Below are positions 45,477 through 53,665 of a stretch of 64,000 bases of DNA, piece by piece (positions within the stretch are counted from its first letter, which is position 1; every line of letters starts with the position of its first letter). The notes under the pieces are model-generated. The model searched no databases, was not told the DNA's origin, and was given only the letters and a program-made list of their open reading frames with translations. The position numbers were made by a program, and so were the translations under genes. The stretch comes from Kiritimatiellia bacterium (GTDB lineage: Bacteria; Verrucomicrobiota; Kiritimatiellia; UBA8416; JADHWI01): the NCBI GenBank assembly GCA_030744755.1, contig JASLPY010000013.1, positions 20,347-84,346 of the forward strand, read 5' to 3'.

Positions 45477-46631
45477 ATGAGCGATGCCCAGCAATTCCTG
45501 CTTGTCCTGATCTTGTTCTACGTATGCGATTGCATTTCCCAGATAGGATTGGGTTCGGTCGCGTTCGTGGCCTGGCCTCCCTGGCGATGGCGGGTGGTCA
45601 TGCCTCGCAACACCTGGGGCAGAGGCAACAGCGCCCTCGTTTTCGCCGGCCCGTTGCCGCCTCTCGGATCTCTCTTTGTCACTAGCCCCTGGCCGCTTTC
45701 ACTTTCTCCCCAGGCTATCTCTTCACACGTATCGTTGAGTTTCGGACCACCTCGTGATGCGCAGACAAGCCGGGTTATCCCAATCGACGCCATCAATAAG
45801 GTGGAGAGTTCCGACGTGGAGATTATGATCAATGGCAACGTGTTTGCCGTTTGCGCCACGCCTGACCTGGCGAGTGAGCTTGCGGAGCTCATCACCCGTC
45901 TACGCGAACTCCCGGAGCAGGAACGGGAGCCGGTGATAGCCACTGCCCTTTCTTCATCCCTGGATACCCGTCATCTGCATGCGGAGTACGCGCATTTTCT
46001 ACAACGCTCCAGGGGATTGCGAATCTCGTGTAATCTCCTATGGTGCTACATCTTTCTGCTATGCCCGCTGCTTACCTGGCATTACGGTTTTCTCTGGATG
46101 TTTGTGCCGCTGGTACTTGGTGTGCTTTTCTTCCACGTGCCCACGCTTGTGTTGTTCAGCATGACCCATCGGCGCCTTCATCCGGAAGACAGCACGGGGC
46201 GACGCGCCTATTTCCTCAAATCACTCCTCTGTCCGCCCATGGCAATACGGGCACTTGATGTTGTATCAAAACAGGTTTTGGCACGTTTTCATCCTTTGGC
46301 GGTGGCGCAATGCCTGTGCCCTCATCAATCGACGACCGAGTTCGCCCGGGGGTTACTCCTCGATCTCAGGTATCCGCTGGTTCACGACGGTCTTTCGGCG
46401 GAAATCAAAGAAGTCGATCAGTGGTACCGTGATCGGACAGGCGATCTCTTCAGGGCTTTTCTCGAGGAGGGGGGAATGGATGTTGAGTCGTTGCTGTGCC
46501 CCCCGGCGCAGCTGGACAAATCCTCTCGCTCCTATTGTCCCCGGTGCCGTTGCATCTATACGCTGGTTAATGGAACATGCACCGATTGCAGGGGCGTGGA
46601 ACTGGTCCCGTTCGACACTGTTTCTCAATAA
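45477..46631 (+). CDS. Membrane protein with C-terminal zinc ribbon
   Basis: Start ATG 45477 (384 residues). Hydrophobic segments are near residues 5-35 (FLLVLILFYVCDCISQIGLGS) and, as a pair, near 185-230 (NLLWCYIFLLCPLLTWHYGF, WMFVPLVLGVLFFHVPTLVL). Between them lies a soluble stretch with a PH-like feel (VIPIDAINKVESSDVEIMINGNVFAVC). Near the end, YCPRCRCIYTLVNGTCTDC forms a CxxC...CxxC zinc ribbon. I do not recognise a family. It is sandwiched between DUF2167 and TerB-like genes on one transcript, which suggests an envelope-stress or membrane-quality role. Confidence 0.7.
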   Translation: MSDAQQFLLVLILFYVCDCISQIGLGSVAFVAWPPWRWRVVMPRNTWGRGNSALVFAGPLPPLGSLFVTSPWPLSLSPQAISSHVSLSFGPPRDAQTSRVIPIDAINKVESSDVEIMINGNVFAVCATPDLASELAELITRLRELPEQEREPVIATALSSSLDTRHLHAEYAHFLQRSRGLRISCNLLWCYIFLLCPLLTWHYGFLWMFVPLVLGVLFFHVPTLVLFSMTHRRLHPEDSTGRRAYFLKSLLCPPMAIRALDVVSKQVLARFHPLAVAQCLCPHQSTTEFARGLLLDLRYPLVHDGLSAEIKEVDQWYRDRTGDLFRAFLEEGGMDVESLLCPPAQLDKSSRSYCPRCRCIYTLVNGTCTDCRGVELVPFDTVSQ

Positions 46632-46652
46632 TTGATTAGCAAGGAGACAGGA

Positions 46653-47135
46653 ATGACAAATCAGACTGGCCTTATCATCCTGGTGGTGGTCGCCTTCGTT
46701 GGAGGGTATTTTATCGTATCCAAGCTCTTCGACATGTTTTCTCCCAAGCGCCCCAAGGATTCCACCACGCCGAATCGTAACGAGGATTTGGACACGTCCT
46801 TTTTTGACATCTTCTCCATGCTGGGAAAGATGGCCGCATGTGAGAGCAAGGTATCTGATCGCCAGGCGGCCATTATCGACGAGTTTATCACCCATGGCTC
46901 ACGCCTGGGAGCTGAGCGCCGGACCCAAGCACAGCAGATCATCCAGACCGCACCGCAATCATTGCAGCCTTTTGAGTTCCATGCGCGTCGCTTTGCCGCT
47001 GACGGGCGCGATCCGGCACTTCTGTCCACGCTTCTGAGATACCTGGAATCACTGGCTGATGCGGATGGACAACGGACACTGGAGGAGAATCGCCTCATCG
47101 CCACGGCTATCGAGGTATTTGGTGTTAGTTCGTGA
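46653..47135 (+). CDS. Membrane-anchored TerB-like protein
   Basis: ATG 46653 follows AAGGAG by six bases; the protein has 160 residues. One N-terminal membrane helix (GLIILVVVAFVGGYFIVSKL) is followed by a linker and an all-helical domain of TerB/DjlA N-terminal type: FDIFSMLGKMAACESKVSDRQAAIIDEFI, then SLADADGQRTLEENRLIATAIEVFGV, with the usual repeated acidic residues. TerB-like domains occur with tellurite-resistance and stress modules and may bind metal. It ends 20 bases before a convergent gene, closing the DUF2167 module. Confidence 0.75.
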   Translation: MTNQTGLIILVVVAFVGGYFIVSKLFDMFSPKRPKDSTTPNRNEDLDTSFFDIFSMLGKMAACESKVSDRQAAIIDEFITHGSRLGAERRTQAQQIIQTAPQSLQPFEFHARRFAADGRDPALLSTLLRYLESLADADGQRTLEENRLIATAIEVFGVSS

Positions 47136-47155
47136 TACCCCGCCGGCAGATGAGG

Positions 47156-48478
47156 TCACTCCGCGATGCAGTAAAGATACTGCTCTCCGCGCAGGAAGAG
47201 CTCCTTTCCGGCAATAGCCGGCGATGCCGTGAAGGAATCATCAAGATAGTTGGTCGCAAGGATCTCGTACTCGTTGCTGTTCTTCATGACAGTTGTTGTT
47301 CCGCTGCGTCCCGTGATGTAGACACGGTCCGCCGCCCCGACAGGCGATGCAAATACGCTGTGCAAACCACGGATGCGTGACGGTCCGAAGAGAGGCTTGC
47401 CGCTCTGTGCTTCAAGACACGTGATGATACCGTACAAATGCCGCAGAAAATACAGCCTGTCACCGTAGAGCAGCGGTGACGGCACATAAGGCGTAAGGCT
47501 GTCTATCCCCCAGACGACAGCGTCCGTCCCCGTGATATCACCCTTCGCGCCTTCAAGGCGTACAGCAAACATCGACTGAACGCTATAGCTGCTTCCCGCG
47601 TAAACAAACCCGTCAGCCGACACCGGTGAGGCAACAACATTGCGCGACAGTCCCCCGCATTCCCATATAACACTGCCGTCGGAGAGATCGTATGCCCGAA
47701 CTCGTTTCGTTGCGCTGATGATGACTTGTGTCTTGCCTCCATATTCCACCACCAGCGGGGTCGACCAGGAAGAGATCTCGTCCCGTGACATCTTCCACCG
47801 CTTCCTACCTGTTTTCTTATCCAGTACTACCACGAACGATTCCCCCTCGTGGTCCCAATTTATTATCAGCGAATCTCCGTGCAGGGCCGGTGAACTGCCT
47901 TCTCCGTGACCATGCAGCACCTTTTTGTCTCCAAGATCCTTCTTCCATTGCAGTTCACCGTTCATATCCAGGCAGTAGATACCCCGGGAACCGAAATACG
48001 CGAAGAGGCGTTCTCCGTCGGTCACAACAGAGTGGGATGCCCAGCTTCCCGTGGTATGTGTGCTTTCGTGGGGACGTTCGTCGGCAACGGTTTTCTGCCA
48101 TCCAACCTCTCCGCTGGAACGATCTATGTCCATGACCATGAACTTCTGTTTACGCAGGGGGTCCATGTTACCATGGGCGCCATCCGGTTCTTCATAATGG
48201 TCTATCTCGGCGTCCCCGTATTCCTCTGCCGTGGTAATAAGGACATGGTTGCCCCAGATAACAGGAGTGGATTGACCCTTGCCGCTGATAGACGTCTTCC
48301 AACGGATATTCTTCTCTTCGCTCCACTCCACAGGCGGATTGCCGCGTGGAGCAACACCGGTACCAAGCGGCCCGCGCCATTGCGCCCATTGATCGATGGG
48401 ATCCAAGTTCTTCTCCGCAGAAAGCCCGGACAGCGGCAGAAGAGCGATTCCGATAGCGATGATGAGTGTCATTTTCAT
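47156..48478 (-). CDS. Secreted PQQ-type beta-propeller protein
   Basis: Starting at 48478 (MKMTLIIAIGIALLPLSGLSAE) gives a signal peptide and 440 residues. The opening QWAQWRGPLGTGVAPRGNPPVEWSEEKNIRWKTSISGKG is the standard start of PVC exported outer-membrane-assembly-factor-like (BamB-like) propellers. Further blades show DRSSGEVGWQKTV, DMNGELQWKKDL, KKTGRKRWKMSR and DLSDGSVIWECGG. No dehydrogenase haem or quinone-binding motif is visible, so a binding role is likely. The gene is convergent with the TerB-like gene. A paired-hairpin element lies about 100 bases upstream. Confidence 0.8.
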   Translation of the reverse strand: MKMTLIIAIGIALLPLSGLSAEKNLDPIDQWAQWRGPLGTGVAPRGNPPVEWSEEKNIRWKTSISGKGQSTPVIWGNHVLITTAEEYGDAEIDHYEEPDGAHGNMDPLRKQKFMVMDIDRSSGEVGWQKTVADERPHESTHTTGSWASHSVVTDGERLFAYFGSRGIYCLDMNGELQWKKDLGDKKVLHGHGEGSSPALHGDSLIINWDHEGESFVVVLDKKTGRKRWKMSRDEISSWSTPLVVEYGGKTQVIISATKRVRAYDLSDGSVIWECGGLSRNVVASPVSADGFVYAGSSYSVQSMFAVRLEGAKGDITGTDAVVWGIDSLTPYVPSPLLYGDRLYFLRHLYGIITCLEAQSGKPLFGPSRIRGLHSVFASPVGAADRVYITGRSGTTTVMKNSNEYEILATNYLDDSFTASPAIAGKELFLRGEQYLYCIAE

Positions 48479-48571
48479 ATCACAATACAATTCTAACCAT
48501 CTGCCTCGACAAGCACAACCACTCAGAGCACTGTGAGCGCAGAACGCAGTGGTTAGGTCTCAAATGCCAGG

Positions 48572-48629
48572 ACATGCCTCTCGGAGATAGGCATGTACCA
48601 AGAGTAGGGACCTATCTCCGAGAGGTCCC
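48572..48629. repeat. Paired-hairpin element, copy 2 (inverted)
   Basis: ATGCCTCTCGGAGATAGGCAT, a short linker, then GGGACCTATCTCCGAGAGGT. It is the reverse complement of the element at 36714-36773, with the same two hairpins in the same relative order. It lies in the 401-base non-coding gap between two divergent genes. Confidence 0.85.
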
Positions 48630-48879
48630 ATCTCATGTAACCGTCAGATCGAGTAGGCCGTGCTCTGCCCAGTCCTCCCCCCGAGCTATCACCGGTGCGG
48701 TTCTATTGAGTCTCTTGACACACACTCTCCCATACTCACATACCCGCACACCCGGGCCATCAAGAACTCAAGGCTTCCAAGCACGATAGAATCCGAGAGG
48801 GGCCGCCGCGGTACAGATCGAAGCTCCCCAAACACAATTGTTCCGCTGTTCGCCGGGAACTGCTACAATCCTCCGCATT

Positions 48880-50448
48880 ATGAATACGATTGAGAATGAA
48901 TTCAGAAAGAAACTCCTTCTCACGGATGAGTTTCTTGTCACATTCGAACTGGTTCCTGGGCGATCGGCACGTGGGCGAAATGTTCAGAAGCTCCTGGCGT
49001 TTGCGGAAGAAGCGGCAAGCGACGGACGCCTCGATGCCCTCACGTTAACCGACAACCCCGGCGGCAACCCGTCGGTCGGTCCGGATGAGTTGGGGCAGAC
49101 CATTCAAGGGTTGGGTATCGACGCCATTGTACATATGGCTTGTCGAGATTCGAATCGCTTCGGGCTCTACAGTCGCGCACAGCAGCTTGACCATATGGGG
49201 CTCAGAAACCTGCTCGTCTTGACCGGAGATTATCCCACCGAGTCACTTTCAGGTGTGGCAAAGCCCTGCTTCGACCTGGATTCCGTAACTTTGCTTTGTC
49301 TTCTGAAAGAGATGAACATGGGTGACAGCCCGTTCTGCATGACCAAAGCCGGCAAGAACTCTCAGCGGACCGACTTCTTCACGGGTGCCGCCGTGTCTGG
49401 CGGCAAGGCGTCTGAAGCCGAACAAATGACCCAGTACTACAAACTGGTGCGAAAGGTCCGCAACGGGGCCCAATTCGCTATCACGCAGCTTGGTTATGAT
49501 GCGAGGAAGTTTGACGAACTGCTTCGTTTTGCGCGAATGGCGAATATCACGATTCCCTTCCTGGGTACCGTATACATTCTGACCGAACCGGCGGCTCGTT
49601 TCATGAACCAGGGAAAGGTCCCTGGCGCCTACGTGAGCGACAAACTCTACAGTGCTGTCGCGGAGGAGGCGAAAGCAGCGGACAAAGGCAAGGCGGCCTC
49701 CCTGGAACGGGCTGCGCGGCTTATGGCTATACTCTATGGAATCGGCTACCGCGGCGTACACCTCAGCGGCAAGCCCGACAACAATGATGTCAGAACAATC
49801 CTCGATAGCTTCGAGGCCATTCGCGATGACTGGCGATCGTTTGTGTCCGAGTTCTCGTTTCCGTATAAAGATGGGTTCTACCTGTTTGAGGAGGACAGTG
49901 ATACCGGCCTGAATTCTTCAACTGAGATCTCACGATCCGGACATAGCGTCAAGCATCGCTGCATCTATCGGTTCTACGCACCTTTTCATGACTCCATGTT
50001 CAAGTGCGGCACGCGCATCTTTAAGATGTCGAAGGCTGTGGCGGATTACGCGGCAACTCACCCGTGGTTTCGCGGTCTCTATACTGAGCTCGAACATGTC
50101 GCCAAGAGGCTGATGTTCGGTTGCCGCAAGTGCGGTGACTGCGCTCTGGCGGAAATGGCTTATGTATGTCCCGAATCGAAATGCCCCAAGTCGCTGCGAA
50201 ACGGGCCCTGTGGAGGCAGCGACAAAACGAACTGCGAGGTCTTTCCAGACAAACCCTGTGCCTGGATTGCCGTATTCAATCGTCTCAAGGCTGTGGGTCG
50301 CGAATCGGAGCTGCAATACGGATGTGCGCCGCCGCGGGACTGGTCATTGGACCAGACTGCTTCGTGGCTCAATTTCTATGCCGGCATCGACCATCATAAG
50401 GTCTGCACCAAGTGCGAACACCAGGGGCCCGACAAGACGCGTTGCTAA
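48880..50448 (+). CDS. metF: Methylenetetrahydrofolate reductase with fused MetV-type zinc domain
   Basis: ATG 48880 (522 residues). Residues about 1-330 are a MetF TIM barrel (TFELVPGRSARG, TLTDNPGGNPS, LVLTGDYPTES, ITQLGYDARKFDELLRFA). Residues about 412-522 are the Cys-rich methylene-THF reductase C-terminal domain: CRKCGDCALAEMAYVCPESKC, then CPKSLRNGPCGGS and CAWIAVFNRLK, ending CTKCEHQG. In acetogens this domain is the separate MetV subunit next to MetF. Here both are on one chain, with no MetV-only gene nearby. The enzyme reduces methylene-THF to methyl-THF for methionine synthesis or one-carbon flow. A sulfatase gene follows 18 bases downstream, so the context is not metabolic. Confidence 0.88.
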   Translation: MNTIENEFRKKLLLTDEFLVTFELVPGRSARGRNVQKLLAFAEEAASDGRLDALTLTDNPGGNPSVGPDELGQTIQGLGIDAIVHMACRDSNRFGLYSRAQQLDHMGLRNLLVLTGDYPTESLSGVAKPCFDLDSVTLLCLLKEMNMGDSPFCMTKAGKNSQRTDFFTGAAVSGGKASEAEQMTQYYKLVRKVRNGAQFAITQLGYDARKFDELLRFARMANITIPFLGTVYILTEPAARFMNQGKVPGAYVSDKLYSAVAEEAKAADKGKAASLERAARLMAILYGIGYRGVHLSGKPDNNDVRTILDSFEAIRDDWRSFVSEFSFPYKDGFYLFEEDSDTGLNSSTEISRSGHSVKHRCIYRFYAPFHDSMFKCGTRIFKMSKAVADYAATHPWFRGLYTELEHVAKRLMFGCRKCGDCALAEMAYVCPESKCPKSLRNGPCGGSDKTNCEVFPDKPCAWIAVFNRLKAVGRESELQYGCAPPRDWSLDQTASWLNFYAGIDHHKVCTKCEHQGPDKTRC

Positions 50449-50466
50449 TTCCAGGGGAGATTGCAT

Positions 50467-51792
50467 GTGAAGAGTACGGTTCTGTTTCTCTTTATCAGCC
50501 TGACAGCGCTGCAGGTTCACGCCAAACCCAATATCATCTACATATTGGCCGATGACCTTGGCTACGGCGACCTGGGTTGCTACGGAAGCGAACTCAACTC
50601 GACACCCAACATTGACAGGATGGCTGAGAACGGGATGCGATTCACAGATTTCCACGCGGCATCATGGTGCGCGCCGAGTCGGGCCGCCCTGATGACCGGA
50701 TGCCACGCGAACAGGCCCGGACTGGTCGGCAGGGGGGCCAAGAAGATCGCCGAAAGAATCACGATCGCCGAGATGCTTAAGGAACGCGGATACGCGACTG
50801 CGCTCATAGGTAAATGGCACCTTGGCATGGGCAAGGGAACCCATCCGCTCGACCAGGGTTTTGATTACTGGTACGGGACGAAGGGGAGCAACGACTGGAA
50901 CGGACCGCGACCGAATTATGGCTCGTTCAAGGACGCCCCGGAAAAAGCATGGAAGACGCCACTGATCGTTAACCGAGAAAACAAGGGCCCCTGCCCTCAG
51001 TCAGAGTTCACCGGGCGCTACACCATGGAGACTGTAAGGTTCATTAAGGAGCACAAGGATGAGCCGTTCTTTATCTATCTCGCGCACAACATGCCTCATG
51101 TGCCGGTCTTTGCTTCCGCGAAATTTAGAGGCAAAAGCAAGAACGGGGTATTCGGGGATGTTGTGGAAGAACTCGACTGGTCAACCGGCGAGATTCTCAA
51201 GGCCGTGGAAGAGACGGAAATCAGTGACAAGACACTGGTCGTCTTTACCAGTGATAACGGGCCATGGACCATGTTCAAGGAGTTCGGCGGCTCCGCAGGC
51301 CCATTGCGCGGTGAAAAATCCACCACATGGGAAGGCGGGGAGAGAGTGCCGGCAATATTCCACTGGAAGGGCAAGATCAAGCCCGGGATCAACTCCACGT
51401 TCATCGTGAACAGCGACGTTTATGCCACTCTTGCGACTTTAACCGGTTCAGCAGTCAAAGCAGGCGAAGCAATCGACTCTCATGACATCAGCGGCGCACT
51501 TCTGGAGGGCAAGATGGGTTCCCGCGTGAAGCACATCTTCTATCACCACCAGCCCATGGCTTACAGGAACGGTGATTTTAAGATTCATTTCTTCACCCGC
51601 GAACGAACACGCGACCCTGAAACAGGAAAGGGCGAACCCGCAAGAAAGCATGATCCGCCGTTGCTGTTTAATGTTAAAGAAGACGTTTCTGAGTCAAAGA
51701 ATGTGGCTTCAGAATATCCTGAACTGGTGGAGCGCATGACGAAGGAGTTTGAAGCGGCAAAAGCCGCGATTAAGAACTGGGACAAACTGTAA
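50467..51792 (+). CDS. Secreted S1-family sulfatase C
   Basis: Either TTG 50461 or GTG 50467 can start; I prefer GTG because AGGGGAGA ends six bases before it. About 441 residues with a signal peptide (VLFLFISLTALQVHA). S1 motifs: YILADDLGYGDLG (metal Asp pair), CAPSRAALMTG (Cys68 in this numbering, Ala at the second position), GKWHLGMGKGTHP, FTSDNGPW and GEKSTTWEGGERVPAIFHWKG. CxAPSR variants are ordinary among bacterial S1 sulfatases. It follows the MetF-type gene by 18 bases and precedes sulfatase D, from which it is separated by a 162-base gap with three copies of an EcoRI-palindrome repeat. Confidence 0.9.
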   Translation: MKSTVLFLFISLTALQVHAKPNIIYILADDLGYGDLGCYGSELNSTPNIDRMAENGMRFTDFHAASWCAPSRAALMTGCHANRPGLVGRGAKKIAERITIAEMLKERGYATALIGKWHLGMGKGTHPLDQGFDYWYGTKGSNDWNGPRPNYGSFKDAPEKAWKTPLIVNRENKGPCPQSEFTGRYTMETVRFIKEHKDEPFFIYLAHNMPHVPVFASAKFRGKSKNGVFGDVVEELDWSTGEILKAVEETEISDKTLVVFTSDNGPWTMFKEFGGSAGPLRGEKSTTWEGGERVPAIFHWKGKIKPGINSTFIVNSDVYATLATLTGSAVKAGEAIDSHDISGALLEGKMGSRVKHIFYHHQPMAYRNGDFKIHFFTRERTRDPETGKGEPARKHDPPLLFNVKEDVSESKNVASEYPELVERMTKEFEAAKAAIKNWDKL

Positions 51793-51800
51793 ACAATCGG

Positions 51801-51925
51801 TCTGAATTCTCACGAATTCAGCTACGGGATTCTGCCGCTCTCATGTAGCGGGATCCGTGAGGATTCCGAGGGGGCGAAGGGGGAACAATTCTCGCACAAT
51901 CTGAATTCTCACGAATTCAGCTACG
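51801..51925. repeat. Triple GAATTC-TCAC-GAATTC repeat cluster
   Basis: CTGAATTCTCACGAATTC followed by AGCTACG occurs at 51801-51826 and 51900-51925. Between them, at about 51843-51868, lies an inverted, diverged copy whose reverse complement reads GAATCCTCACGGATCC and CGCTAC. The core is a palindrome with a 4-base centre. It lies between two sulfatase genes. Confidence 0.8.
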
Positions 51926-51954
51926 AGACTGTTGCACAGGAAAAGGGACAAAGA

Positions 51955-53355
51955 ATGGGATTCAAAATGAGAACATTGCTGGCATCTCTTGCATTAATAT
52001 CGGTGATTCAAATCAGTGCGCTGGCCGAGGAGCGGCCGCCCAATTTCGTCATCATATTCATTGATGACATGGGTTACGGGGATATCGGTCCTTTTGGATC
52101 GAAGAAGAATGCCACTCCTCACCTGGACAGGATGGCTGAAGAGGGGCTGAAGCTGACCAGTTTCTACGTGGCCTCCCCCGTTTGCACGCCGTCGCGGGCC
52201 GCGCTGATGACTGGTTGTTACCCGCAGCGCGTCGGCCTGAACCGCGGTCCGGGGCACATTGTCCTGTTTCCCGGAGACGCCAGCGGGCTGAATCCGAGCG
52301 AGATCACCATGGCCGAGATTCTCAAAGAAAAAGGCTATGCCACGGGCTGCTTCGGTAAATGGCACTTGGGCGACCAGCCGGGATTCCTGCCTACAGACAA
52401 CGGTTTTGATACCTATTACGGTATCCCCTATTCGAATGACATGTGGCCGGGACTGAAGAGATGGCCGTTCCCGGATCTTCCGGTTCTCGAGGGCAGCAAA
52501 GTGAAGTACCTGGTGAAGGATATGGATGACCAGGCTGAACTCTGCAAACGCTTCACCGAAGAAGCCATCAAGTTCATCACGAAGAACAAGGACAAGCCGT
52601 TCCTCTGTTACGTACCCCACGCATTTGTTCACTGGCCGCGGAAGGCAACGCCGAAGTTCATGGCTCAGGCCGCCAACGAAACGGAGGCACAGGTGGAAGA
52701 AGTCGACTGGAGTGCGGGTCAGATTCTACAGGCAATTCGTGACCTTAAACTCGACAAGCATACGATGGTCATCTTCACGAGTGACAACGGCCCGGCGGGC
52801 GGGTTGTCCGCTGGTCCTCTGCGTGGCAGGAAAGGTTCGCAGTTCGAGGGCGGTCATCGAGTTCCGACCGTTGCCTGGTGGCCGGGCACGATCCCGGCGG
52901 GAAGCGTGTGTAACGAGATGGCTACCTCGATGGATCTGCTTCCGACGTTTGCAAAACTTGCCGGTACCGCCGCACCAACAGACCGCGTGATTGACGGAAA
53001 GGATATCTGGCCACTCTTGTCGGGACAGAAGGGGGCGAAAACGCCGCATGACCGGTTTTTCTATCAGCAGGGCGGCAACCTGGCTGCCGTGAGGGGCGGA
53101 GACTGGAAACTTCTGACAAATGGACAACTGTTCAACCTTAAGGACGACCTCCCCGAATCAAAGAACATCGCAAACCAGCATCCTGAGAAAGCGGCTGAAC
53201 TGAAGAAGATGCTGGATGAATTCCGCAAGGAAGTTGAAAAGAACAAGCGCCCTGTCGGTAAGGTTGAGAAGTCACGAACCCTCGTCCCGCGTCCGGGTGT
53301 TGAAGGCGAGGAAGGGTATTTGCCGACCCTGTCCATACGCAAGGGGAAGAAGTAG
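51955..53355 (+). CDS. Secreted S1-family sulfatase D
   Basis: This 466-residue protein has a signal peptide (about 1-24, LLASLALISVIQISALAE); the ATG at 51955 follows AAAAGGGA, and ATG 51967 is an alternative. S1 motifs: FVIIFIDDMGYGD (metal Asp pair), CTPSRAALMTG (Cys77), KWHLGDQP, FTSDNGPAGG and RGRKGSQFEGGHRVPTVAWWPG. The C-terminus is Lys-rich (KVEKSRTLVPRPG). It is the second of two consecutive sulfatases in the same direction, presumably acting on different sulfate positions of one polymer. Confidence 0.92.
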   Translation: MGFKMRTLLASLALISVIQISALAEERPPNFVIIFIDDMGYGDIGPFGSKKNATPHLDRMAEEGLKLTSFYVASPVCTPSRAALMTGCYPQRVGLNRGPGHIVLFPGDASGLNPSEITMAEILKEKGYATGCFGKWHLGDQPGFLPTDNGFDTYYGIPYSNDMWPGLKRWPFPDLPVLEGSKVKYLVKDMDDQAELCKRFTEEAIKFITKNKDKPFLCYVPHAFVHWPRKATPKFMAQAANETEAQVEEVDWSAGQILQAIRDLKLDKHTMVIFTSDNGPAGGLSAGPLRGRKGSQFEGGHRVPTVAWWPGTIPAGSVCNEMATSMDLLPTFAKLAGTAAPTDRVIDGKDIWPLLSGQKGAKTPHDRFFYQQGGNLAAVRGGDWKLLTNGQLFNLKDDLPESKNIANQHPEKAAELKKMLDEFRKEVEKNKRPVGKVEKSRTLVPRPGVEGEEGYLPTLSIRKGKK

Positions 53356-53394
53356 TATGTGGGAATCGTTTCGACGAACGCATGACAAATGAAG

Positions 53395-53550
53395 AACCCA
53401 CCCCGTCTCGCCTCCGCTGCGCTACGTCGATCCACCCCTCCAAAGGAGGGGATCTGGGATCAACGCCCAACAACCAACACCAAAGGTGCCCAAATCCAAG
53501 TTCCCCTCCTCGGAGGGGTGGATCGGCCGTAGGTCGAGACGGGGTGGGTT
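53395..53550. repeat. Long inverted-repeat element
   Basis: AACCCACCCCGTCTCG at 53395-53410 is matched by CGAGACGGGGTGGGTT at 53535-53550. An inner GATCCACCCCTCC / GGAGGGGTGGATC pair sits at about 53429 and 53512. A short run of the CAACGCCCAAC repeat lies in the middle. It occupies the gap between sulfatase D and the methyltransferase/PQQ gene and may include that gene's promoter upstream part. Confidence 0.8.
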
Positions 53551-53665
53551 ACTTGGCACAAATGAAAAGTGCTGAATACTGCCACCGGAGATGCTATCTT
53601 ACTCACTCTTGGTACGGACCTAACCCCGTAAACGCTTCTGTCTCAGTCCAGAAAAAGGAAACAAC

